Of a DNA stretch of 64,000 nt, positions 20,880 to 30,702 are shown in pieces. Positions within the stretch are counted from its first letter, which is position 1. Every line of letters begins with the position of its first letter. Source of the stretch: Ricinus communis (lineage: Eukaryota; Streptophyta; Magnoliopsida; Malpighiales; Euphorbiaceae); NCBI RefSeq assembly GCF_019578655.1, contig NC_063256.1:19291350-19355349 (forward strand), read 5' to 3'. The notes below the pieces were generated by a model. That model was not told the origin of the DNA and did not search any database. It saw only the letters and a program-made list of their open reading frames with translations. Position numbers and translations under genes: made by a program.

Positions 20880-22930
20880 TGATTAAGAAATATCATAACA
20901 CAAAGCATCACTAATCACAGGAGGCGACTAGTTAAAGCCACTCCACCAGGCCAGACAAAGAATTTGAGCCTTTAGCTAACTTGTAGGCAATAGAGTTTGT
21001 AGATCTATAGACAAAACAAAGCTTAATATTATTAAATTGAGTAACTAAAAGCTTACAATCATCAATAACCACATGAAAAGCCGATGAACCAGCAGAATTT
21101 CGAATGTTGTCAACAACTTACTTAGCATCTGATTCCATAATGACACGGTCCACACCCTTGTTTTTCAGCCAACTCAGTGCTTCCTTAACCCCAATGGCCT
21201 CAGCTTCTCGGGGAGACAAAGAACTCAAGAAAAGTTGTTGGAATGATGCAATAAAAGAGCCTTCATGATCTCTAAAAAAAATCAATGCTAAACTTGCCTG
21301 CAATAGAGAATGTAGTTGCATCTATGTTTGCGTTTAACCAACCACTCCAAAGCTTTGACCATTTGAAATCTCCATCTATAATAGGAGAGGTAACAACATT
21401 AAGACTATTATTGTTTAGTTGAGTTCGCTGCCGCTGCACTAGTAAACCACCGTCAAGATAGCTCCAACTGACTTTGCTTTTTGGCTCCAAACAATATTGT
21501 TCCTATTCCGCCATAACTGCCAAGCAATCATTGTAACAATGACACAATTTTCAAACGACATAGAAATAGAAACATGAGAATCAATCTAGAAAACAACTCA
21601 TACCTCCCAATAGAGGAATTAAAGCAGCTTTTTTCAACAACGCTGGGCAACAATACATTCTGTCAGACAATGGACATTAGTTTCTTTAGCAGTGAAACAA
21701 ATAGGACACTCCCGACTTATTGGAATTCTTCTATGCTGTAATAATAAATTGGTACAAAAAATTATTGACCTTGCTATGTACCTTTAGGCTCCAAACTTTG
21801 TCCCAATTAAACATAGAGGGCTGCTGGTACTTGCCATTAACTATTCTTCATAAATAAAACCCTTTACGATCCTTAGCCCAAATCACTTGATCTTGAACTG
21901 GCCTACTACTAAGAAGGAGCTATAGTATGATATCACTGTCCCTTTCATTAAAAATGTTAGAGAAGATATCCTCATCCCATTATCTACTGTTTTTTTATGA
22001 GAGCATAGACTATAATACCCTCCAAACCTTTTGGAACAGCCATAGTAACTCTAGGATTTGAATCATGGCAACCACGCATCATTTCATACTGAAATATTCA
22101 CACCATCAGAAACCCAATACCTACAACCATCAGCCATGAAATCCTTTGTAGACCAAATACTTTGCCATACGAAGCTTAGGTTACTGCCAAGATTAGAATA
22201 GAAGAAATTAACGTGAGAAAGGTTTTTTTCTTTGAAAAAGCAAGAGACCAACAAGTTTGGAAACCGAATGAAACACTAAGCTTTCTTACTTAACATGGCA
22301 AGATTAAAGTCCCTATTTTTTTAAAAACCCAGCCTACCATTCTTCTTTAAAACATTGAGGTTGTCCTAGCTTGTCCACCTAATACCCTTACCACCAGCGC
22401 CATTCCCCTTCCACCAAAAGTCATTCTTCGTTTGCTCAAGATCTACATAAAGAGATTTAGGAAAGAGAAAAATATTCTTAGTAAGATTAGGCATTGCTTG
22501 AAAAACAGTTTGTAACATAATTTCTTTCTCGCCCTACTCAGAATTTTGCTATGCAACTCTGAAAATGGTGCCAGACTTTCTCCTTTATAAATACTAAGAA
22601 CTCTCTTTTATCTTGACCAATAAGGCTCAACAAACCAAGATATTTCCCCTAGTGAAGTGTTTGGTTAACCCTCACCAATTGCAAATACCGTTGCTCAACT
22701 GATCATCCACATTAGCACTAAAAAACATATTAGACTTTTGGAAATTAATACACTAACCTGATGCCGATTCGTATAGATGAAGAATGTCTTGGACTAACTT
22801 GACATTCGTGCAAATTTAGCCGAAATAAAGATAAGTAATAGAAGGTCCACCACGACTAGCACGATACCTATGAATCAAACCTTGAGCACCCCTTCGCCTA
22901 ATTAAAGAACTTGATCCAAGTAGGCTAAGC
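20880..22930 (-). mobile_element. L1-type LINE fragment 1 (5'-truncated)
   Basis: On the minus strand the C-terminal part of a LINE ORF2 can be followed in pieces. RT end lies at about 22440-22920, with GGPSITYLY and a following ASG.INFQKS segment. A LAKARGGMGFRDL-like segment lies near 22300. A zinc-finger region (zf-RVT type) spans about 21600-22250, and a C-terminal RNase H about 20930-21400. No endonuclease or N-terminal RT remains, which fits usual 5' truncation. Many stops and shifts show an old copy. Confidence 0.72.
20930..21490 (-). pseudogene. C-terminal RNase H region of LINE 1
   Basis: Frames 21272-21490 and 21118-21321 join into a plant LINE RNase H (RVT_3 type). WLNANIDAT-like start, then FRDHEGSFIASF, then the AEAIGVKEALSWL helix with catalytic Glu, then VIMESDAK with catalytic Asp. 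After a stop the sequence goes on to an ANKLA-like IAYKLAKG end near 20960. Frameshifts and stops make it non-functional. Confidence 0.7.
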
Positions 22931-22934
22931 ACTT

Positions 22935-23228
22935 GAATAGAAAAATTGATATTTAAGCCTACGATCAGAATTACAATTGGATAGAATTTACACTATTGAA
23001 TTGGAAGTTTGGTAAAATTGATTTTTATTTACTTTAATATTCAGCCTTCATTATTTTCTGTTTATTTATAATTTTGGTTCAAACATTCAAAACTCCCCTA
23101 TTTTTATTATTTAACTTTAAGAAGCTATTCGCATTGGTTCCCTTGGAATTCGACCTGGTTTCACTATTTCTACAAGTTAGTTTAGAAAAATTAGTAAGTT
23201 ACTTTGAAGGGCTTCGACAACCCGTACA
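22935..23228 (+). repeat. 5' LTR remnant of element B1
   Basis: The sequence before the primer site ends in GTACA, consistent with an LTR 3' end. The left limit is uncertain because the LINE fragment begins near here and no second LTR copy is present for comparison. Confidence 0.4.
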
Positions 23229-23233
23229 AAATT

Positions 23234-23251
23234 TGGCGCCGTTGTCGGGGA
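23234..23251 (+). other. Primer-binding site of element B1 (tRNA-Asp type)
   Basis: TGGCGCCGTTGTCGGGGA, an almost exact complement to the 3' end of plant tRNA-Asp, six bases after the LTR end. Confidence 0.85.
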
Positions 23252-23288
23252 GCTTATTTTAGTTTCTCATTGTTTAATTTATTTATTT

Positions 23289-23886
23289 ATGACTCGTTCT
23301 ACTCAGGCTATTGATTTGCAGTATAACCCTGAAATTGAGAAGACAACGAGTCGATTAAGAAAGGAGAGTAGGTAAAGAAAAATTTGTCTCATAAAGGAAT
23401 TAGAGATAGATTTGGCTATTGGTGACACATCTATTTTTCAAGAAGTTGCAGAAAATATGGCGAACATAACTCTCAAAGAGCTAGCCGTGCGGGATTTGAA
23501 CCAACAACCTTTATGCATTACATTTTCTAATATTATAGTTGATTTTGAACTAAAATCTGGCTTAATTCACTTACTCCCTTCTTTTCATGGATGTGCAGGT
23601 GAAGATCCTCATAAACACTTGAAAGAATTCCATATTGTACGCTCCGAAATGAAGCCACATGGTGCGACCGAAGAGCAAATAAATCTTAGAGCTTTTCCCT
23701 TTTCTTTGAAGGATAAAGCAAAAGATTGGCTCTATTTTCTACCCTTTGATTCAATAACAACATGGAATGAGATGAAAAGATTGTTCTTAGGTAAGTGTTT
23801 CCCTGCAACAAGAGTTGCCAACGTCAGAAAAGAAATTTGTGACATAACACAGTGCACTAGAGAAACATTGTATGAGTATTAGGATT
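23289..23886 (+). pseudogene. gag: gag of element B1, first part
   Basis: The start is the ATG at 23289 (MTRSTQAID), close after the primer site. One in-frame stop follows before the long frame with the Gag core: LLPSFHGCAGEDPHKHL, LRAFPFSLKDKAKDWLYFLP and FPATRVANVRKEICDI. The frame is cut at 23886, after YEY, by the LTR of element B2 and resumes at 29004. The core matches the Retrotrans_gag family. Confidence 0.82.
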
Positions 23887-25339
23887 TGATGTGCGTAAAA
23901 TACACACATCTAAATGGGGTTTTTAAGGCTGATTTTATGTACATTTGGATATCAATTGGTCCCAACACTCACCCTATGCATCTGTTTGTATGCATTAGGT
24001 CCAAAAGAAGCCAAAGAGTGATAAAGGAAAGAATTGGAGCAGAATTGAACGTCAAAGTTGCCGAAATAAGTCAAGTTTGTGCATAAGGAAGCTGAACACG
24101 GCCGTGTTGGTTTTAATACTAACCGTGTTCTCAACACGGGAACCAAAATGGCCGTGTTAGGTGCATTTGACAACAGAAAAAAACATGCATTAAGGAGCAT
24201 GACCACAGAGAGCAACACGGGCATCAACACTAGGCCGTGTTCCCAACACGGGCATCAACACCTGGCCGTGTTCCCAACACAGGCATCAACATGGCCATGT
24301 TCGCGGTAGTTGGACGAATTAATTAAAAGAAACAAAAGAGGGAAACGAAAAAACTAGGGTTAGGATGTCCCAAACTCATTTATCTCTCTCTCTAAGGGTT
24401 TTCTGAGCTGGAACCAAGGAGAAAGGAGACTTGGACCAAGGTTTCAATTGGATTCCCTCCAAAGATTGAAGATTGGGCGAGGTTTATTGATTGGTGTCAA
24501 TTCGAGCAAGAGGAACAAGAATCGATTCAAGATTGGGCAAGAGGAATTGAAGTTGTTTACTCTCATCCAATGGTGTATTCGGGCTTCTCTACCTTTACTC
24601 ATTTTTTATAATTGAACTCTTGTGGGTTTTGATAATGAACATTATTAGCTAAACTTGTTAACCCATTGGGATTCTTTATCTACAGATTTTTATACTTAAC
24701 TTTTGAATTATATGTATTGATTTTCAATATTGATTTGTAATGGAAGTGCTTATTGATTTGTTCTTCATATCTTGTTGAATGATTATTGGAATTTGAATGT
24801 TCTTGAGAAAGACGTTTAGGTTTGGATTGTCCTTTGCAATCTAGAATTGAATTCGCCTAGAGATAGGGTGTTCATTCTACCGGATTGAGAATTAACAACT
24901 CTCAATAGTGTTAAATGGTACATAATGCTAATTTGGATAATTAGGGTTAGGAAGAGATTCCAACCTAATTAATCTAAGTTAAGATGTTAGTGTCCTTGAG
25001 AAAGGCGTTAATTGCGTAGAGATTTTCCCATGGAAATTGAATTCAAGCAATCAATTCCATCTTTAGTTTCCATTCCCTAGAGACAAGAATTCCTAAGGGG
25101 TTATTCCCTAACTTGAATTAATCCTTCCCTAGTAGCCATAGTTAGACAACAATTAGAGTAGCTATTAGTTAATTTATGAATTATTCATCATTCATTTTAG
25201 GCTAATATAATAAAGAATAAAGGAGTAACTCTGGGCTTTCACTTTCCCGAGGAATACGATCTTGATACTCGCCATTAGTGCTAGACTGCATGGATAGGTA
25301 CACTGCCTTAGATTGTAGCTGCATAGATAGCAACCATCA
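23887..25339 (+). repeat. 5' LTR of element B2
   Basis: It begins TGATGTGCGTAAAATAC and ends AGCAACCATCA. The first 230 bp and the last 270 bp match the shorter LTR at 28515-29003. A block at 24095-24310 holds several ACACGG/CCGTGTT motifs including the perfect palindrome AACACGGCCGTGTT (24095-24108). The last part is alignable in motif with the LTR of element A (AATACGA.CTTGATACTCG, TTAGATTGTAGCT). Confidence 0.85.
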
Positions 25340-25345
25340 AGTTTT

Positions 25346-25363
25346 TGGCGTCATTGCCGGGGA
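25346..25363 (+). other. Primer-binding site of element B2
   Basis: TGGCGTCATTGCCGGGGA, tRNA-Asp type with two substitutions in the CGCCG part, six bases after the LTR. Confidence 0.8.
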
Positions 25364-25490
25364 ATGTTTGAAAACTAGAGTGAAATTTTCTATTTGTTAA
25401 TTTAGCCATTTTTTTATTTATATCTATTTTGTTTGTACATATTTATTTAGTTGAGGTTATGATTCATGTAGTGGATGATAAGGGGGTTCA

Positions 25491-26579
25491 ATGCTAAACT
25501 CTTTGTATGACATGTCAGAAAATGGGATCAGGAACCAAGAGAGTGTTACAAATTGGGATACCCGTGCATCTTTAGAAGCTCGAGTGGAATTGTTTTGCAG
25601 GGCTATCGATCAACTCTTCACTCCTATCCTTTCATCTCAAATTTTTTGTGAATTTTGTTGTGGTTTACATTTGAGTAATGATTATCCATTGTGCAGTGAT
25701 TTTATTCATTGTTCTTATTTGGCCAAATGACTCGTATGGAAGCACCTACAATCAAGAGTGGAGCACTCATTCACCCTTTGGATGGAGCTTAGATGGCCAA
25801 GAACCACCAAGATCTCAGCAACCATATCAGCAGCCTAATCTTACACCTTCAACTCAAGATGAAGAGTTAGTATTAGAGGAGCTGATGATGAGGTTCTTTA
25901 CAAGTCTTGAGGATAGATTCCAACAAACAGAGAGGGTGAAGGTCAACAAGCCTCGATTGAGAACATAGAGCATCAAGTAGGCTTGATCTTCAAGTTACTA
26001 GCTAAAGAGCAATTGGGAACTCCATCAAACGCTACTGAATCCGAGGAACATTTGAGCGTCGTCACTTTGTGTTCAGGTGAGAATTTTTCTGGTTTATCTA
26101 TTATGTTTGACGATAATGCTTATGTGAAGGACCACTCATTGAACATGGAGATAGAACCACAAAAGGAAGAGGCAAACATGATTCCTTCGAAAGACTACCA
26201 ACAAGAACGTACAGTTGATGATGCTGAGTTGCAGTAAGAGGAATTTTTAGTGGATTTTCCACAAGTCCCTTTGATGATGGAAGATGAGCACAAGTTATCC
26301 AATGAAGAAGTCTTGGAGGAGCTCGAATTTCTTCTAGCAAGTGAACCAAGCCAAGAACTGGAGAAAACCATTGACATTCCTGAAGAAATTGCCCAACCGT
26401 CGATCCTTCCAATTGGTGAAACTCCAGCTTTCAAATTGGAAGAGCCCCTAGAGCATCATGACTACGTGCAAATATATGAGGAGCGAGTTTTGCCCATCAT
26501 ACTGGCAGCTTGCTTGACCGTCGGAAAGAGGAATTGGACGATTAGTCCTCTAAGCAGATACTTAAAGCCATTTGTTTAG
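25491..26579 (+). pseudogene. Gag end and pre-RT linker of element B2
   Basis: Frames 25491-25730, 25678-25968, 25983-26237 and 26250-26579 carry fragments of Athila protein. A TRASLEARVEL coiled part comes first, then a CEFCCGLHLSNDYPLC zinc-knuckle-like segment and a VVTLCSGE remnant of the LRSGK junction. Then follows a linker LEELEFLLASEPSQE, matched in element A by LKQLACLLASEPSSS. After that the sequence skips to the end of pol (FWEASQI, compare AFGRHS in A). The product, if made, would lack every enzymatic domain. Confidence 0.65.
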
Positions 26580-26599
26580 AAGAAGGATGGATGGTCATC

Positions 26600-28475
26600 A
26601 ACCCCCACCGTTTGCTTTTCACCATGAGTCCAGCTAAGAAGACTCATCACATAAAAAAGAAGCGCTTTTGGGAGGCATCCCAAATTCTATTTTTCATTTT
26701 TAATATTCTACCCTTTCATTTTGAAATATTTTATTGGTTTTAAGTTTTCATATTTTATTTAATTATTATTATTTTCAGTTCGATTATTTCTCTATTTTAT
26801 TATTTTCAGATTCTACCGAGGAGGCATTGAATTTCCACAACATCAGCCTCGATGGATGATCAGGGCAGTCCCCTAGATCTTTTTATTTTTCTGCATTTAT
26901 TTACTTTATTTTTCATACATGTCATGCACTTGGATTGTATTACCTTTGTTCTCTTAGTTGAGCATTCCATGCGGGGTATCCATAACATTTTACACTGAGG
27001 ACAGTGTGTTCTTCAAGTGTGGGGTGGTTGTGGGTAAACCTTATAATCCTACTCTCTCATATGTTTTTTTTTTATATATCTGAAATTGCTATCACTAGAT
27101 GTTGTCTATTGTTAGGATGTTAGGACACTGTGTCTTTATGCACTTGAGTATGCTATTTTTGAGCTGATTGATGACTTGATTTATAGAATTGTAGTTACTT
27201 TTCGATTTTGTTCATTGTCCTTGGAAAACAATTGATGGTGTTTTACACATCAACCCTGCCGGGTTAAACCGGTGTTATTTAATTATTTTTTGAATTGTCA
27301 AATTTTAACTTAGAATGTTGATAATGTCATATGCATGTGTTTCTTAAGTAATGATTCAATTAATGATGTTGCGAACCAATTGCACCTAACACCACACCTC
27401 AAAGTGAGAGTTTGAGCCAGTTGAGTATTTATTATACTTATACTCTTTATATTTCTTGTTTGAGTGTGCATTGTACTTGACTTTGCTTCTAGAACTTGCT
27501 TTGTAATGCTTGTTGAAGTTACATGAATATTGTGAATACCATGAGATGATTTGGGCGATTTAGGACTCACCACATTTAGCCAAAAGTCTACCCTTTTATG
27601 TTTCCATTAGTTAGCCAGTTTTGAGCCTCAACCTTTTCTCCATAATCTACACCTATACACTTCAATTACACTATTCTTTATATTTATCTTTCCTTTACCC
27701 TTATGCCGAAATTTCTTTTTGTGATTCGCTCATCCTTATGTGGGATTAAAACGCCAGTTGCTATGTTGATAAATTCACTAAGTCTTTTTGATATTTTAGA
27801 TGCTTCCTCCGATCCAAACTATATTTTTATTATGTACGTATGCATCAGTTCTTATAAGCTGCTAGTTTATTATTAAAAAAAATGATTAAAAAAAGAAAGA
27901 GAAGAAGAAAAGAAACAAAATTCTTTAATTATTTATCTCTTTATCGGATTTAGAGCATTTGCGAGCATTACTGTACGAAGTAGGGATTTTAGTGAAAAAA
28001 TTCTTTTCATATATTAGGCATTTAATCCTTTGAGTATATATTGTTGTCTATCGCTTGAATTCCAGCATTTTCACACTTCTTTCCCAAATTTCCGTATCTT
28101 TACCTTAGCCCCATTACAACCTTGGTAAAGACCCTTTGATTTTGGTATTTACTTATTTACAATAGCGAAGATATGATTTATGAGCAAGCTTATGGTGAGT
28201 AGGTCTTGCGCATTTACTTTGAGGGATTTGTTATTCACCTAATATACACTTTGAGCGATTTGAGTGATCCCTGTGAGGCATTGATTCGTGATGTTTATGT
28301 TGAGTTGTCATTTAAGTTATTCATGCATTAATATTATTTTCATTCTCTGTTAATGATTTGCAATTTGATTTATGATTGAGTATCCTTTGAGATGTGTTGA
28401 ATACTATCTGTTGTGGACTGGGGGGCATAAACTGTAAGGAATTGCTAACTGCAGTTTTATGAGGAGAGTTGTTAA
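26600..28475 (+). other. 3' untranslated region of element B2
   Basis: No coding frame is convincing. Blocks conserved with element A are at 27516-27660 and 28085-28200, plus the CCGGGTTAAACC motif at 27258-27272. A short poly-A/GA-rich tract lies at 27870-27920. Confidence 0.65.
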
Positions 28476-28493
28476 TTGCTTGAGGACAAGCAA
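28476..28493 (+). other. Hairpin upstream of the polypurine tract, element B2
   Basis: TTGCTTG-AGGA-CAAGCAA, a perfect 7-bp stem, same as in element A. Confidence 0.7.
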
Positions 28494-28499
28494 TGAGCT

Positions 28500-28514
28500 A
28501 AGTGTGGGGTGATT
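28500..28514 (+). other. Polypurine tract of element B2
   Basis: AAGTGTGGGGTGATT directly before the 3' LTR, identical to the tract of element A. Confidence 0.75.
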
Positions 28515-29003
28515 TGATGTGCGTAAAATACACACATCTAAATGGGGTTTTTAAAGCTAATTTTATGTACATTTGGATGTGAATTGGTCCCAACACTCAC
28601 CCTATGCGTATTTTGTATGCATTAGGTCCAAAAGAAGCCAAAGAGTGATAAAGGGAAGAATTGGAGCAGAATTGGACGTCAAAGTTACCGAAACAAGTCG
28701 AGTTTGCACATAAGGAAGCTGAACATGGCCGTGTTGGTTTAATCCATTCCCTAAAGACAAGAATTCCTAAGGGGTTATTCCTTAACTTGAATTAATCCTT
28801 CCCTAGTAGCCATAGTTAGACAACAATTAGAGTAACTATTAGTTAATTTAAGAATTATTCATCATTCATTTTAGGCTAATAGAACAGAGAATAAAGGAGT
28901 AACTCTAGGCTTTCACTTTTCCGAGAAATACGACCTTGATACTCGTCCTTAGTGCTAGACTGCATCGATAGGTACACTATAGCTGCATAGATAGTAACCA
29001 TCA
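28515..29003 (+). repeat. 3' LTR of element B2, internally deleted
   Basis: It starts TGATGTGCGTAAAATAC and ends AGTAACCATCA like its partner. It jumps at about 28743 from the position equivalent to about 24118 to the one equivalent to about 25066, so roughly 0.95 kb is missing, including nearly all of the palindrome block. Confidence 0.85.
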
Positions 29004-29930
29004 GAGATGTTCAAGCAAATGTGTGCTAGTTGCCCTATCACCAAATTTCTAAGCAACTTTTAATCCAATACTTCTATGAAGGATTGTTGCCAATAGATAG
29101 GAGTATGATTGATGCAGCAAGTGGAGGAGCTTTAGTAGACAAGAAACTTGAAGAAGCCAAGCAATTGATTTCAAACATGACTGAAAATTTTCAGCAATTT
29201 GATACAAGAGCTGATGGAGCTACTAGGCGAGTTAATGAGGTAAGCACTAAAAATCTTGAAAATTAAATTTCTGATTTAACTGCTTTGGTTCATTAAATGG
29301 GTGTAGGACAATTACAAATGGTAAAAGTTTGTGGAATATGCTCATTTTAAGGACATCCCACTGATATGTGCCCAACATTGCAACAAGACTCGATGCAAGA
29401 GGCTAATGCTTTAGGCAGGTTTACTGGTCAACCTCAAAGGAAGTATGACTCTTTTTCCAATCAATATAATCCTAGATGGAGAGGTCACCTGAATTTGAGC
29501 TATGGAAACTAAGGAGGACAACAAAAGTATCCTTCATAGAATTTTATTAGACCATCTCAAGCTTCAAATTCAGGTATGTCTTTAGAAGATATTATTAAAA
29601 ATCTTGCTAACAGTGCTTTTCAATTTCAACAGGAAACAAGGTCAAACATTTAGAATTTAGGCAATCAAATTACTTAATTGGCTATGTCGGTTAGTAAATT
29701 GGAGGCTCAAAATTCTGGAAAACTACCTTCATAACTAGAAATAAATCTAAAGGAGAATGTTAGTGCAATTTCTCTAAGAAGTGGAAAAGAGATTCCTTCA
29801 GGGTCGATTCCATGCAAGAAAAGTGAATCGAGCAAGGAAAAAGAAGAAGAAGCTTCCTTTAAAGCATCACGTGGGGTAAAATCCGATCCTCTTCTATCTC
29901 TTTCATCTCACACTCTATTAACTCCTTTTC
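29004..29930 (+). pseudogene. gag: gag of element B1, second part
   Basis: Directly after the B2 3' LTR the frame resumes with EMFKQMCASCPYHQIS and continues with QYFYEGLLPIDRSMIDAASGG, the expected Gag continuation. A CCHC-type zinc knuckle is readable around 29331-29374 (CGIC..., GHPTDMC) with an internal stop. A WRGHLN segment and the ISLRSGKE motif near 29767 mark the Gag-protease junction. Several stops interrupt the frame. Confidence 0.75.
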
Positions 29931-29939
29931 CTAGCAGAT

Positions 29940-30702
29940 TGGCTAAGCCAAAAGAAAATGAGTAAGAAAATGAGATCTTGGATACATTTAGGAAGGTGGA
30001 AATAAATATCTCATTATTGAATATTATCAAGCAAATTTTTAAATATGCAAAATTCTTGAAGGAATTATACACAAACAAAAGAAGGATGAAGGAAAAGGAG
30101 AAATTGGTGGTAAGTAAAAATAAGTCGGCTATCTTACAAAAAAATATGCCAGAAAAATGCAAAGATCCAGGTATGTTTTCATTAACTTGTGTTATTGGTA
30201 AAACGAAAATTGAGCGAGCCATGTTAGATTTAGGAGCTTTCATTAATGTCATGCCACTTTCTATTTATCAAGAGTTGAAACTAAATGACTTGCAAAAGAA
30301 TAGTGTAGTGATTCAATTAGCTGATCGTTCTTTTATTCATCCCCTTTAAGTTATTGAAGATATTTTGATGCAGGCTAATGAGCTCATATTTCCTGTCGAC
30401 TTTTACATTTTGGAAATGGAAGGTAATTCCTCATTAAAATCAGCTTCGATTTTGTTATGACGACCATTCATGAAAACAGCTAAGAGAAAGATTAATGTAG
30501 ATGAGGGTACTCTCTCCGTAGAGTTTGATGGAGAGATTGTTAAATTTAATATTTTTAATATAATGAAATATCCTAATGATGTACATTCTCTTTGCCATAT
30601 TGATGTGATTGATTCAATTGTATAGGAAGTATTTGCAAAAGAAAGTGTTGGTGATGAGAAAGAATTAGATGTACAATCTAATTCAGAAGTATTATAAATA
30701 CA
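29940..30702 (+). pseudogene. Aspartic protease region of element B1
   Basis: The linker KFLKELYTNKRR is followed by the retropepsin motif MLDLGAFINVMPLSIYQEL at about 30223-30280. Then come ADRSFIHPL, a stop and FPVDFYILEMEG, then a RPFMKTAKRKI remnant of the second conserved block. The catalytic D-L-G is present; Ala-Phe replaces the usual Ala-Ser after it. RT, which should follow, is absent. Confidence 0.75.

Larger units (their letters stand above)
23887..29003 (+). mobile_element. Athila-like deletion derivative B2 nested in B1
   Basis: The element has a 1453-bp 5' LTR, primer site, short internal region, polypurine tract and a shortened 3' LTR of 489 bp. The internal 3.2 kb keeps the end of gag, a pre-RT linker and the 3' untranslated region, but lacks the protease core, RT, RNase H and integrase, so it is non-autonomous. 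It sits inside the gag of B1. A degraded target duplication is possible (GGATT before, GAGAT after) but not convincing. Confidence 0.8.
22935..30702 (+). mobile_element. Athila-like Ty3/gypsy element B1 (truncated at both ends, interrupted by B2)
   Basis: A short LTR remnant, a tRNA-Asp-type primer site, gag and aspartic protease are readable in plus orientation. The element is split by the insertion of element B2 (23887-29003) inside gag, and gag continues in register after it. RT, integrase and the 3' LTR are missing: sequence stops at 30702 against an unrelated LTR-like block. The gag and protease type, with DLGASINVMP-like motif and primer site, fits the Athila/Calypso lineage but is a different family from element A. 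Confidence 0.7.

Noticed and set aside
23952..24309. Open frames on both strands in the B2 5' LTR
   Set aside because: They follow the palindromic ACACGG/CCGTGT repeats; open in opposite directions because of repeat symmetry, no domain.
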